Source: Bacteroidaceae bacterium (GTDB lineage: Bacteria > Bacteroidota > Bacteroidia > Bacteroidales > Bacteroidaceae). Taken from it: 64,000 bases of DNA. The notes under the pieces are model-generated. The model was given only the letters and a program-made list of their open reading frames with translations, was not told where the DNA came from and searched no databases. A program made the position numbers and the translations under genes. Every line of letters starts with the position of its first letter. Position 1 is the stretch's first letter. Where the stretch lies: NCBI GenBank assembly GCA_017507105.1, contig JAFWBM010000014.1, positions 1 through 64,000 of the forward strand. Direction: 5' to 3'. Shown here piece after piece: positions 31,297 through 40,169 of this stretch.

Positions 31297-31332
31297 AAAA
31301 GGTTATCATCAATTCTATATCTCTCCTTTGTT

Positions 31333-32322
31333 TCAGCGTAGCACCCATGCAGGATTATGCGGTTTTGTATTTTTGGGGTTGTAGTTGAGTCCCTCGATAT
31401 CAGGAATTATAACTGTATAACTCTTTCTTGAATTATTCGGCATCTTACTGCTACGTATCCAGGGATTGGCCTCTCTTAGCTGTATATAGGTCAATCCATG
31501 CTTTTTTGCTATATCTGACCATGAACCGATAGTTCTCTTTACCGTTATGGCTTTCTTTATAGGAAGTTTAGGGTATAAGTCTTCTTTATTGAGGATGAAT
31601 CCATATTTTAATGGACTCTCGAAAATTGTCTTTGCTGCCAGCAAGCGGAATATATATCGTGAGGTCTCGGGTAGCAGCACCATATTTATGGCATTATTCT
31701 CTTTTTGTGTTTCTATGCGTCGGGATATATTTGCAAAGCCTGTATTGTAACTTGCCGCAACAGTTATCCAGTTTCCGAATTTGGCATAAGATTTCTTCAG
31801 ATAGCGGCATGCCGCACGTGTAGCTTTTTCTACATGGTATCGTTCGTCTACGCAATCGTTAATCTCCAATCCATATTCTCGTCCGGTCTTTTCCATGAAT
31901 TGCCATAATCCGCCTGCACCCACAGATGAACGTGCGTGTATGTCGCCATTGCTTTCTATAATCATAAGATACTTGAAGTCGTCGGGTATACCGCACTCTT
32001 TTAATATCGGCTCAATAACAGGGAAGAGTCTGTTTGCGCGTTTAATTTGCAATATTGTGTTTATGTGCGCATATGTAAATGCCAGAATTTCCCTATCCAT
32101 TCGCTCACGTCTGTCACTACGGGTTAGGTTTATTTCTTCTCCGGCAAATGTAACATGGGTGGGTAGTGATGGAGATACTGCACAATATGGTATTTGAGAG
32201 TATGGCATATTGCTACTACTAGTGCTCTGTCCCGATATAAAGAATTGGGATAATATGGTTATGGTTACTATTGCAGTCAGGCCTGTGATAATCTTTTTAT
32301 ATCGATATAGTTTCCTTATCAT
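31333..32322 (-). CDS. MltD-like lytic transglycosylase with LysM domain
   Basis: The 329-residue protein has an N-terminal membrane anchor or signal (about 12-32, basic start then hydrophobic). The SLT domain at about 95-230 has the catalytic Glu in MIIESNGDIHARSSVGAGG followed by LWQFMEKTGREYGL and AASYNTGFANI. A C-terminal LysM-like peptidoglycan-binding motif (about 260-310, IGSWSDIAKKHGLTYIQLREANPWI) follows. It cleaves glycan strands to 1,6-anhydro-MurNAc in the periplasm. It is transcribed divergently from the methyltransferase, from the promoter at 32347-32378. Confidence 0.9.
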   Translation of the reverse strand: MIRKLYRYKKIITGLTAIVTITILSQFFISGQSTSSSNMPYSQIPYCAVSPSLPTHVTFAGEEINLTRSDRRERMDREILAFTYAHINTILQIKRANRLFPVIEPILKECGIPDDFKYLMIIESNGDIHARSSVGAGGLWQFMEKTGREYGLEINDCVDERYHVEKATRAACRYLKKSYAKFGNWITVAASYNTGFANISRRIETQKENNAINMVLLPETSRYIFRLLAAKTIFESPLKYGFILNKEDLYPKLPIKKAITVKRTIGSWSDIAKKHGLTYIQLREANPWIRSSKMPNNSRKSYTVIIPDIEGLNYNPKNTKPHNPAWVLR

Positions 32323-32346
32323 ATATGACTCTTTTTAAAAGAAACG

Positions 32347-32378
32347 CGAAGATACTATTTTTTAATGTAAATAACAAC
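32347..32378 (-). promoter_or_regulatory. Promoter of the MltD-like gene
   Basis: On the minus strand, -33 GTTG (32375-32378) and -7 TATCTTCG (32347-32354) are 20 bp apart, 25 bp before the start codon. The -7 is the recurring TATCTTCGC variant. Confidence 0.65.
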
Positions 32379-32409
32379 CTTGTTTAATGTTTCGAATGGT
32401 TTTTCTTTG

Positions 32410-32417
32410 TATCTTTG
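32410..32417 (+). promoter_or_regulatory. -7 element of the RlmL-type gene
   Basis: TATCTTTG matches TAnnTTTG; no good -33 at the right distance. The leader would be about 110 nt. Confidence 0.5.
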
Positions 32418-32533
32418 CAAACAGATTACATTGCATCTTGCAGAGTTGGTTATATATTTATAACAAAATCGGTTAGGTGTTGTATCATTGTTAATTTTTC
32501 AAAGGGGATACCCTATTGTTCTTTTAGGTTTTT

Positions 32534-34126
32534 ATGGAGGAATTTGAACTTATTGCCAAGACGTTCCAGGGACTCGAAGAGGTGTTGGCACAGGAATTGA
32601 TGGATTTAGGCGCTAACAATATACAGATAGGGCGTCGTATGGTGTCTTTTACGGGTGATAAAGCCTTAATGTATAAGGCTAACTTCTGTCTAAGAACAGC
32701 TGTTCGCATTTTGAAGCCGATATTCCATTTTAAGGCATCTGATGCAGATGAGGTATATAATGTTATAAAAGCTATAGAGTGGGAACAGTACCTTGATTGC
32801 AATTCTACATTCTCGGTAGATGCTGTGGTGTATAGTGATATTTTCCGCCATTCAAAGTTCGTTGCATATAGGGTTAAGGATGCAATAGCCGACTACTTTA
32901 ACGAAAAGAGTGGACGTCGTCCTTCTGTAAGGCTCAACAATCCCGATTTGGTTTTTCATATCCACATTGCACATGATGAGTGTACTTTGGCTTTCGACAG
33001 TTCGGGAGAGTCATTACACCGTCGCGGCTATCGTGTCGAAACCGGTGCTGCACCTATAAACGAGGTTTTGGCTGCCGGCATGATACTTCTCACCGGTTGG
33101 CGTGGCGAGTGTGATTTTATAGATCCAATGTGCGGTTCAGGTACTTTGCCTATTGAGGCAGCCCTTATCGCCAAAAATATAGCTCCGGGTGTTTTCCGTC
33201 AGGGATTTGCTTTCGAGAAATGGAAAGATTTTGATGCCGAGTTGTTCCGTTCTATTTATGAAGACGATTCAATGGAGCTTGAATTTAACCATAAGATATA
33301 TGGATATGATGTAGACGGACGTATGGTTGCATGTGCACGCAGGAATGTGAAATCTGCAATGATGGGCGATGTTGTAGAGATAGAGTGTCGCGATATCAAA
33401 GATTTTGAGGAGCCTTCTCAACGTGCGATAATGGTTGTCAACCCTCCATACGGCGAGCGTCTTGTACTTGATAATCTATTACAGGTTTATAAATCTTTGG
33501 GAGAACGCATGAAACATGCTTTCCAAGGTAATGAAGCCTGGGTTATAAGCAGTAGTTACGACTGTTTCGACCAGATTGGACTTAAGGCTTCTGCACGTAT
33601 CCCGTTGTTCAACGGTGATTTGAACTGCGAGTTCCGCAAGTATGAACTTTTCCAAGGCAAGTATAAGGGATTCCGCGACGAGGGTAATAAGCTTGCAAAG
33701 GATTTTGCACCACTTAAAAGAAAATCGCGTCTTACAGGTCTTGATGGCGAGGAGCGTAAGCCACGTAACCGCCAACCAATAGAAGACGGTGCTCCCGATG
33801 TGGATGCATCAATGCGTCGGCGTCGTGAGCTTGAGGCCTACTTCAAGACTCGTACAGCCAAGAAGTATGTAGATGCAAACGAAAATGGTGTTGCTGAAAA
33901 GAGAGAAGGTAGCAATGTCGGGACAAGAGAGAAGAAGTATGGCCAGGATAGAGGTAACAGGCCTCAACGTGTCGATAGAGCTCCGCGTGAGGATTTCAAA
34001 CGTAATGATACCAAGGACGGTAAGTGGAGAGGTAGCTATAAAAGAGGAAAGGAAGAAGGCTCAAAGAGTTTCCTTAAAGGTGGGAAACGTTCATTTACAA
34101 AAAGAGAAGATAAGGGAGATAAGTAA
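32534..34126 (+). CDS. RlmL-type THUMP-domain RNA methyltransferase with basic C-terminal tail
   Basis: The 530-residue protein has a THUMP RNA-binding domain (about 50-160) and a Rossmann methyltransferase with SAM motif DPMCGSGTLPIEAAL (about 197-211) and catalytic NPPYGERL (about 303-310), which corresponds to the E. coli RlmL N-terminal half (23S rRNA m2G2445). Residues from about 395 form a highly charged Lys/Arg/Glu/Gly-rich tail, probably disordered and RNA-binding. The RlmK half of the E. coli fusion is absent. purD starts 47 bp downstream. The substrate is inferred from family. Confidence 0.9.
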   Translation: MEEFELIAKTFQGLEEVLAQELMDLGANNIQIGRRMVSFTGDKALMYKANFCLRTAVRILKPIFHFKASDADEVYNVIKAIEWEQYLDCNSTFSVDAVVYSDIFRHSKFVAYRVKDAIADYFNEKSGRRPSVRLNNPDLVFHIHIAHDECTLAFDSSGESLHRRGYRVETGAAPINEVLAAGMILLTGWRGECDFIDPMCGSGTLPIEAALIAKNIAPGVFRQGFAFEKWKDFDAELFRSIYEDDSMELEFNHKIYGYDVDGRMVACARRNVKSAMMGDVVEIECRDIKDFEEPSQRAIMVVNPPYGERLVLDNLLQVYKSLGERMKHAFQGNEAWVISSSYDCFDQIGLKASARIPLFNGDLNCEFRKYELFQGKYKGFRDEGNKLAKDFAPLKRKSRLTGLDGEERKPRNRQPIEDGAPDVDASMRRRRELEAYFKTRTAKKYVDANENGVAEKREGSNVGTREKKYGQDRGNRPQRVDRAPREDFKRNDTKDGKWRGSYKRGKEEGSKSFLKGGKRSFTKREDKGDK

Positions 34127-34173
34127 TCTCGGGATAGTCTAGAATATTATTATAACCATTGAAAATCTGAATT

Positions 34174-35442
34174 ATGAAGATATTATTGTTAGGTAGCGGA
34201 GGACGCGAACATGCACTTGCATGGAAAATAGCACAAAGCAGCAAAGTAGAGAAATTATATATTGCACCCGGAAATGCCGGCACTTCGGCTGTAGGTGAGA
34301 ATATTTCACTATCACCATGTGATTTTGAGGCTGTTGCATCATTTGTGTTGCAGAATGGAGTTTCTATGATTGTAGTTGGTCCCGAAGATCCTTTGGTGAA
34401 AGGCATATACGACTATTTTAAAGGAAATAAAGAGTTGTCTCATATAGCAGTGATTGGCCCTTCAGCGCAAGCTGCACAACTTGAAGGCAGCAAAAGCTTT
34501 GCTAAAGATTTCATGCAGCGCCACTCTATTCCTACTGCCGCGTATAGAGCATTTAATGGAACAGAACTGGATGAGGCATATAGATTTCTTGAAGGGCTGA
34601 AGGCTCCATATGTCTTAAAGGCTGACGGATTATGTGCAGGTAAAGGTGTGCTTATCCTGCCAACACTCGAGGAGGCCAAGATGCAACTTAAGGAGATGTT
34701 TGACGGCATGTTTGGCAGTTCGTCTGCAACAGTCGTAATAGAGGAGTTTTTAGATGGTGTGGAGTGTTCGGTTTTTGTACTTACCGATGGTAAGGATTAT
34801 GTGATATTACCCGAAGCTAAGGATTATAAACGTGTTGGTGAGGGTAATACCGGACTTAATACAGGTGGTATGGGATCAATCTCTCCTGTTCCATTTGCAG
34901 ATAAGGATTGGATGCAGAAGGTAGAGGAGCGTATAATACGTCCTACTGTCGAAGGATTGTCTGCTGATGGTCTTTTGTATAAGGGTTTCATTTTCTTCGG
35001 TCTCATTAATGTGTGTGGTGAACCAATGGTAATTGAATATAATGTCCGCATGGGTGATCCCGAAACAGAGTCCGTGATGTTGCGACTTAAGAACGATATA
35101 GTTGAATTGTTTGAAAAGACAGATGCAGGTACTCTTGCTGATGCCGAGGTTGAGTTTGACGAGCGCACAGCAGTATGTGTGATGCTGGTTTCAGGTGGTT
35201 ACCCCGAGGCATATGATAAGGGATTTGTTATTAGTGGCCTTGACGAGGTAAAGGAGAGTATATTGTTCCATGCCGGAACAGCTGTAAAGGATGGGAAAGT
35301 GGTTACTTCAGGAGGACGTGTTCTTGCTATCTGCTCTTATGGAAAGGATCGTAAAGAGGCGTTGGCAAAATCATTTGCTTCTGCTGATATTGTAGACTTT
35401 GAGAAAAAGTATTTCAGAGGAGATATAGGTTTTGACTTATAA
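34174..35442 (+). CDS. purD: Phosphoribosylamine-glycine ligase
   Basis: This 422-residue ATP-grasp enzyme joins glycine to phosphoribosylamine, the second purine step. It has N-terminal [16 protein letters not shown], the ATP-grasp core with [11 protein letters not shown] (about 150), [19 protein letters not shown], and [13 protein letters not shown], and the metal-binding end [11 protein letters not shown]. Length is normal. The next gene begins inside its last codons (11-bp overlap). Confidence 0.97.
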   Translation: MKILLLGSGGREHALAWKIAQSSKVEKLYIAPGNAGTSAVGENISLSPCDFEAVASFVLQNGVSMIVVGPEDPLVKGIYDYFKGNKELSHIAVIGPSAQAAQLEGSKSFAKDFMQRHSIPTAAYRAFNGTELDEAYRFLEGLKAPYVLKADGLCAGKGVLILPTLEEAKMQLKEMFDGMFGSSSATVVIEEFLDGVECSVFVLTDGKDYVILPEAKDYKRVGEGNTGLNTGGMGSISPVPFADKDWMQKVEERIIRPTVEGLSADGLLYKGFIFFGLINVCGEPMVIEYNVRMGDPETESVMLRLKNDIVELFEKTDAGTLADAEVEFDERTAVCVMLVSGGYPEAYDKGFVISGLDEVKESILFHAGTAVKDGKVVTSGGRVLAICSYGKDRKEALAKSFASADIVDFEKKYFRGDIGFDL

Positions 35443-36415
35443 TAGCAGAAATACATTGCAAAAGCGATTTGTAAACGGTAAATATACTCTTACAACACTG
35501 CTTGCGGGCTCACTCATAATGTGGCTTGCAGGCATGTTGTTTTTGGGTAATAGAGATACTGTACTATTCTCTCAACCTGTAGTGTCGTATACATGGTTGC
35601 CCTATCTCATATCGTTTATTGTATATATTGTTGTAGCTTTTATTGTAAACTCGTTTGTTATCATTGAGGGACGTATATCGTGGCTTGGTGGTCTTGTGAT
35701 GTGGCTCGCAGCTCTCTCTTTCTCTATCCACGACAACACTCCTTTATGTTTGTCATCATTGATGCAGGTACTTTTGTTTGCGGTAACACTTTCGTGCTAT
35801 CAGCGCAATGATGTTCAAAAATGGATTTTTGCTGCATTTGCCTTTATATCGTTTCTCTCGTTGTTTAATCACTGCTATCTATATCTATTACCATTACTCT
35901 TTGTATACATAGCCATGACAGCTACATTTTGTATAAGAAATATAGCTGCAGCTATTATTGGTGCAGTGACACCACAATGGATTCTTTTGGGGGCTATTTC
36001 GCTGCTTCCCAACTATAGTTATTTGATGGAAGATTATATCAGAGGTTTTAATGAGCTGTTTCCATTTGATATGACTATGCCATCCTTTCCAATCCTGATG
36101 CAGGCGGTATTGGAGTTGTTTGTTCTCATAACTTCACTCTCGGTCTTTGTTCGTAGTACCAGCCCGGCAAAGCCTTTGATGCGTAAGATGTTTATTTTTT
36201 TTGTTGTTACGGGGTTCTATTTGCTGCTCCTTTCCTTTTTTGTATCTGAATATTCCGAGATGTTGTATGTGTGGCGTTTGCCTGGCTTGGCTATAATGAT
36301 GGCGTATCTTTTTTCGGTGCGTCTTACAAAAACTTTTAATGTTATATTTATTATTTTAAATGTGCTGTGGGTTATTCTCTCGGCTGTGAATGTTTGGTAT
36401 GGATTTTTTGGTTGA
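35432..36415 (+). CDS. Polytopic membrane protein of unknown function
   Basis: The 327-residue protein has roughly eight to ten hydrophobic segments starting at about residue 20 ([18 protein letters not shown]). I recognise no transporter or enzyme motif. The start is a TTG at 35432 inside the end of purD; the only early alternatives are another TTG at 35456 and a much later ATG that would delete the first helix. It overlaps purD by 11 bp and yqaA by 26 bp, so all three are tightly coupled. It may be a Bacteroidales-conserved partner of purD by position only. Confidence 0.75.
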   Translation: MTYNSRNTLQKRFVNGKYTLTTLLAGSLIMWLAGMLFLGNRDTVLFSQPVVSYTWLPYLISFIVYIVVAFIVNSFVIIEGRISWLGGLVMWLAALSFSIHDNTPLCLSSLMQVLLFAVTLSCYQRNDVQKWIFAAFAFISFLSLFNHCYLYLLPLLFVYIAMTATFCIRNIAAAIIGAVTPQWILLGAISLLPNYSYLMEDYIRGFNELFPFDMTMPSFPILMQAVLELFVLITSLSVFVRSTSPAKPLMRKMFIFFVVTGFYLLLLSFFVSEYSEMLYVWRLPGLAIMMAYLFSVRLTKTFNVIFIILNVLWVILSAVNVWYGFFG

Positions 36416-36866
36416 ATTTCTTAGTGCTTATGGATATCTTGGAATGGGTATAATGGCATTCCTATCCGGCTCTATACTCCCTCTTACAAGTGAGGTTCTG
36501 TTGATACTTCTTTTAGGTATGGGGCTGAACTCTTTGCCTTTGGTTGTTGTTTCTACTATTGGTAATACTATAGGTGGCGTTACCTGCTTCTACATGGGGC
36601 GCATTGTTAAAAAAGAGAGTCTTGCACGTTTGTTCAGGGTATCGGATAAACGTATGAGGCAGGCCGATAGGGTGATACAGAAATATGGATTCTGGGCCTC
36701 TTTCTTCTCTTTCGTTCCATTGATTGGAACAGCTATTCTATTGACTTTAGGAGTCATGAGAGTGGGATGGTTTAGAGTGCTTCTTGTAATGATGTTAGGA
36801 AAATTCCTTCGTTATCTATTGGTGGCAATATCATATACCGGATTTACAGAGCTTTTTCTTTTTTAG
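36390..36866 (+). CDS. YqaA/DedA-family membrane protein
   Basis: The 158-residue protein has hydrophobic segments at about 10-30, 35-60, 100-125 and 130-150. DedA/VTT marks are the re-entrant region [19 protein letters not shown] followed by GNTIGGVTCFYMGR, and the second half with YGFWASFFSFVPLIGTAI. Larger DedA proteins act as undecaprenyl-phosphate or phospholipid translocases; the role of the small YqaA branch is not established. Its 5' end overlaps the previous gene by 26 bp; a second ATG at 36399 is also possible. znuA-like follows after 16 bp. Confidence 0.83.
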   Translation: MFGMDFLVEFLSAYGYLGMGIMAFLSGSILPLTSEVLLILLLGMGLNSLPLVVVSTIGNTIGGVTCFYMGRIVKKESLARLFRVSDKRMRQADRVIQKYGFWASFFSFVPLIGTAILLTLGVMRVGWFRVLLVMMLGKFLRYLLVAISYTGFTELFLF

Positions 36867-36882
36867 AAACCTTATATTATAA

Positions 36883-37692
36883 ATGAGCCGTTATATTTAC
36901 ACACTTCTGATTCTCCTTTTGATCTCTTGCTCGGAAACAGTGAGTGACTGCAGACAGCTTTCTGTCACAATGGAGCCTTATAGATATATAGTTGAGGCTG
37001 TTGCGGGTGATAATTGGTGTGTGCGTTCGGTTGTTGCAAAAGGTGCCAATCCTGAGACTTTTGACCCTACCCCCTCCGATATATTGGCCCTTTCCGATAG
37101 TGAGGTCTATTTTATGGTAGGTGGATTAGGATTTGAGGATGCATGGAAAAGTAGAATTGCCGATATACATCCCGATTTGAAAATAGTAGATACCTCTATA
37201 GGTGTGAATAGGGATAAAGGTGATCCGCATCTTTGGACCTCTCCCGATAACGTTTCCATTATAGCTGAAAATATATGTGAAACATTGTGTAGGTTAGATA
37301 CTCTCTCAGCCGCAGATTATCGTAGAAGATTGGTTTCATTCAAGAAGAGTGTACAAAGGACCGATTCCATAATAACCTGCAAACTGAGAGATTGCAGAAG
37401 CAGGGCTTTTCTTATATTCCATCCTTCACTGACCTACTTTTCTAACCGATATGGGCTCTCTCAGATAGCAATAGAACACGACGGGAAAGAACCCTCTGTA
37501 TTTGGAATGAAGAGTGTAACCGACTCGGCTCGTCTATATGGCGTCAAGTATATCCTTGTGCAGGCCGAATTTGATACCAGAAATGCCCAAGCTATAGCCA
37601 ATGAACTTGGTATGCAAGTAGTTGAGATTGATCCTCTTAACTATGATTGGCATGGAGAGATGCTACACATTGCAGAGATATTATCACGATAA
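36883..37692 (+). CDS. ZnuA/TroA-like metal-binding lipoprotein
   Basis: The 269-residue protein has a lipobox LISC with Cys16 and a cluster A-I metal-binding fold. The ligand positions read Glu58 (GANPETFDPTPSD), His116 (DPHLWTSPDN), His180 (IFHPSLTYF) and an acidic residue near 229-231 (EFDTRN). In most zinc or manganese members the first ligand is a His. The usual His-rich loop is absent. It probably captures zinc or manganese for an ABC importer; the ATPase is encoded 10 bp downstream, but no permease gene is adjacent. Confidence 0.87.
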   Translation: MSRYIYTLLILLLISCSETVSDCRQLSVTMEPYRYIVEAVAGDNWCVRSVVAKGANPETFDPTPSDILALSDSEVYFMVGGLGFEDAWKSRIADIHPDLKIVDTSIGVNRDKGDPHLWTSPDNVSIIAENICETLCRLDTLSAADYRRRLVSFKKSVQRTDSIITCKLRDCRSRAFLIFHPSLTYFSNRYGLSQIAIEHDGKEPSVFGMKSVTDSARLYGVKYILVQAEFDTRNAQAIANELGMQVVEIDPLNYDWHGEMLHIAEILSR

Positions 37693-37702
37693 TATAAGTT
37701 AT

Positions 37703-38356
37703 ATGATAGAACTAAGAGATGTCTCCTTTTCATACGATAACAAGCCCTTGTTGCACAATGTGAATATTACCATAGGGCAAGGCGATTATTGGGGTGTAGT
37801 GGGATTGAATGGCAGCGGAAAGAGTACCATGATAAAGATAATTCTAGGGTTGTTAAAACCGCAAGAAGGAGAGGTTATATATAGCAGGGATGGAAAAGTC
37901 GTGACATCTCTTACAATGGGATATGTGCCCCAAAGTTCACAAATAGATAGGATGTTTCCTATTACGGTATACGAGGCTGTTGAACTTGGACTTATTAGTG
38001 CAACCTCTTTTTGGGGGTTATCTTCTGATAAATCCCATAGGATGCTTATATATGATGCAATGGAGCGTGTGGGTATATCATCATTAGCCCACAGACCGGT
38101 AGGGAGTCTTAGTGGAGGCGAACTGCAACGTACACTAATGGCACGCGCAGTGGTGTCGAATCCCGACCTGCTTGTCTTTGATGAGCCGGAAACGTATCTC
38201 GACTATGAGTCCGAAGAGTCACTCTATTCGTTGATAAAAGAGTATAATAGAGAGTGTACTGTTATCCTAGTCACTCATGACAAGGAGCGTATTTTTGCCA
38301 ATGCCACCCATATGGCTGCATTATCTGCCGGCTCGGTTGAATGTCGTATAATATAG
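37703..38356 (+). CDS. Metal ABC transporter ATPase, ZnuC-like
   Basis: The 217-residue ATPase has Walker A GLNGSGKSTMIK (about 37-48), Q-loop region GYVPQSSQIDRMFP, signature LSGGELQRTLMARAVV, Walker B LLVFDEPETYLD and H loop VTHDKER. Q-S-S-Q-I-D-R before the helical domain is typical of zinc/manganese ATPases. The frame is open upstream to 37622, but this would run within the znuA-like gene; MIELRDVSFSY is the natural start. It ends directly against argH (convergent, no spacer), without visible terminator. Confidence 0.9.
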   Translation: MIELRDVSFSYDNKPLLHNVNITIGQGDYWGVVGLNGSGKSTMIKIILGLLKPQEGEVIYSRDGKVVTSLTMGYVPQSSQIDRMFPITVYEAVELGLISATSFWGLSSDKSHRMLIYDAMERVGISSLAHRPVGSLSGGELQRTLMARAVVSNPDLLVFDEPETYLDYESEESLYSLIKEYNRECTVILVTHDKERIFANATHMAALSAGSVECRII

Positions 38357-39700
38357 TCAATCTCTTCCAAGAAGAGTCTTTTCGGCCTCCTCGATTTTGC
38401 TAAAATCCATATTGTTGTATATGTTTTCCATTAGTTCACATATACGCTCGTTGCATAGGTTTCCTATGCTGCCTTCGTGGGTATGATGTATCTCTTTATT
38501 GGGAGTGAACTCGCCAGCTTCAATTTTCATTCCTACAATCTTGTATGCATCTCGGAATGGTACACCTTCTGTAGCCAGTCTGTTAACCTCTTCAACACTG
38601 AACATTGGGTCGTATATTCCGTTATCCAATATGTTTTTGTTTACTTCAAGGCGTTCAATTATATATCTTGCCATCTCAAGACAATCCGATAGTTCTTTGA
38701 ATGTTGGCAGGAATACCTCTTTGATAATTTGCAGGTCGCGGAAATATCCTACAGGCAGGTTGTTCATTATCAGAGTTATGTCAATGGGCAATGCCTGTAT
38801 ACGGTTGCATTTTGCGCGTAGTAGTTCAAAAACATCCGGATTCTTTTTGTGTGGCATGATACTTGAACCTGTTGTACATTCTGTCGGCAGTTTTATAAAA
38901 CCAAAATTCTGTGAGTTGAACATACAAGCGTCGAATGCCATCTTTGCAAGGGTACCGGCAACGCTGGCAAGCGCATAGGCTACATTGCGTTCGCATTTGC
39001 CACGTCCCATCTGTGCGTATACTACATTATAGTTCATGCTATCGAAACCAAGTAACTCTGTAGTCATGCTGCGGTTGAGTGGAAAAGATGAGCCATATCC
39101 TGCTGCCGAACCTAATGGATTGCGGTTACACATCCTATATGCCGCTTGTAAAAAGAGCATGTCATCAGCAAGGCTTTCGGCGTATGCTCCAAACCACAAG
39201 CCAAATGATGATGGCATGGCTACTTGAAGGTGGGTATATCCCGGCATAAGAATGTTTTTGTTGCGATTGCTCTGCTCTATAAGGCTGTCAAACAGTGTTT
39301 TTGTCGATTGGCATATCTTTTGCATTTCATGGCGTGTAAATAACTTTAGGTCAAGTAGCACCTGATCGTTACGTGAACGTCCACTGTGTATCTTCTTGCC
39401 TATATCACCCAGCGTACGTGTCAACATAAGTTCAACTTGTGAGTGGACATCTTCAACACCATCTTCTATTATAAAGTTCCCATCCTCCACAATCTTATAT
39501 ATGTTGCGTAGCTCTTTGTGCAGTGCAACAGTCTCTTCGTCGGTTAGCATGCCTATGCTACATAGCATTGTGCTATGTGCTATTGAGCCAAGAATGTCGT
39601 ATCGGGCAAGCAAAAGGTCTAGCTCCCTATCTTTACCTACTGTGAATTCCTCTATGAATGGGTTTATGGTGCTGTTCTTATCCCAAAGTTTTTTAGCCAT
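38357..39700 (-). CDS. argH: Argininosuccinate lyase
   Basis: This 447-residue enzyme splits argininosuccinate to arginine and fumarate. It has N-terminal LWDKNSTINPFIEEFTVGKD, the HSGRSRNDQV motif, PGYTHLQVAMPSSFG and the signature GSSIMPHKKNPDVFELLRAK. It is in the same superfamily as purB in this window. Length is normal for Bacteroidota. No other arg gene is nearby. Its stop codon abuts the ZnuC-like stop codon of the opposite strand with zero spacing. Confidence 0.96.
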   Translation of the reverse strand: MAKKLWDKNSTINPFIEEFTVGKDRELDLLLARYDILGSIAHSTMLCSIGMLTDEETVALHKELRNIYKIVEDGNFIIEDGVEDVHSQVELMLTRTLGDIGKKIHSGRSRNDQVLLDLKLFTRHEMQKICQSTKTLFDSLIEQSNRNKNILMPGYTHLQVAMPSSFGLWFGAYAESLADDMLFLQAAYRMCNRNPLGSAAGYGSSFPLNRSMTTELLGFDSMNYNVVYAQMGRGKCERNVAYALASVAGTLAKMAFDACMFNSQNFGFIKLPTECTTGSSIMPHKKNPDVFELLRAKCNRIQALPIDITLIMNNLPVGYFRDLQIIKEVFLPTFKELSDCLEMARYIIERLEVNKNILDNGIYDPMFSVEEVNRLATEGVPFRDAYKIVGMKIEAGEFTPNKEIHHTHEGSIGNLCNERICELMENIYNNMDFSKIEEAEKTLLGRD

Positions 39701-39717
39701 ATGTAAAATAAGATGAA

Positions 39718-39748
39718 AAGAGGGGCGTATAATTGTACACCCCTCAAA
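39718..39748 (-). terminator. Terminator of the pyrE-SRPBCC unit
   Basis: GAGGGGCGTA pairs with TACACCCCTC (one internal mismatch) around a short AT loop; read on the minus strand it is followed by CTTTTCAT. It lies between the SRPBCC gene and argH. Confidence 0.7.
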
Positions 39749-39751
39749 ATG

Positions 39752-40162
39752 TTAATACTGTATCAATGCCAATGTTTCTGCAATCTTTTCCAGTCCCTCT
39801 TTCAGAGGTTTCTCTATCATTCCACGCAACATGAAGTTTACTTCGGCCTTTGCAACTACTCTCATCTTGGATGCTGTGTCTCCATCGGGGATTATTTGTA
39901 TCCACAGGTTTACCGGAATGGGCGAGCCGACTGCCTCAAATTTTATACATTTAGGCTCTTCGCGTTCAACCACCCTTATTGTAACCTTTCCCAACTGAGG
40001 AATTTCAACGGTTGCCTGATCATGGTCGAAAGAGAAATCTTTTACCTTATCCTGGGGTATCCTGTCTTTAAGTGCTTCGAGGTTGTTTAGGTTTTCGAGC
40101 TTCGAGTATACTCTCTCTTGTGGATAAGGGATTTGCTTTACACTGCTTTCGTACTGACTCAT
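39752..40162 (-). CDS. SRPBCC-family protein
   Basis: The 136-residue cytoplasmic protein is predicted to have the START/Bet v1-like SRPBCC fold: an N-terminal strand and helix (IPYPQERVYSKLENL), a run of beta strands (ATVEIPQLGKVTIRVVEREE, SKMRVVAKAEVNFM) and a long C-terminal helix (PLKEGLEKIAETLALI). Such proteins bind hydrophobic ligands; nothing shows which one. The frame extends upstream into pyrE; MSQYESSVKQIPYP at 40162 is the natural start, 7 bp after the pyrE stop, so the two are co-transcribed. Confidence 0.82.
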   Translation of the reverse strand: MSQYESSVKQIPYPQERVYSKLENLNNLEALKDRIPQDKVKDFSFDHDQATVEIPQLGKVTIRVVEREEPKCIKFEAVGSPIPVNLWIQIIPDGDTASKMRVVAKAEVNFMLRGMIEKPLKEGLEKIAETLALIQY

Positions 40163-40169
40163 AGATAGA

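Noticed and set aside
37622..37702. N-terminal extension of the ZnuC-like ATPase
   Set aside because: It overlaps the znuA-like gene and precedes the conserved ATPase start MIELRDVSFSY.
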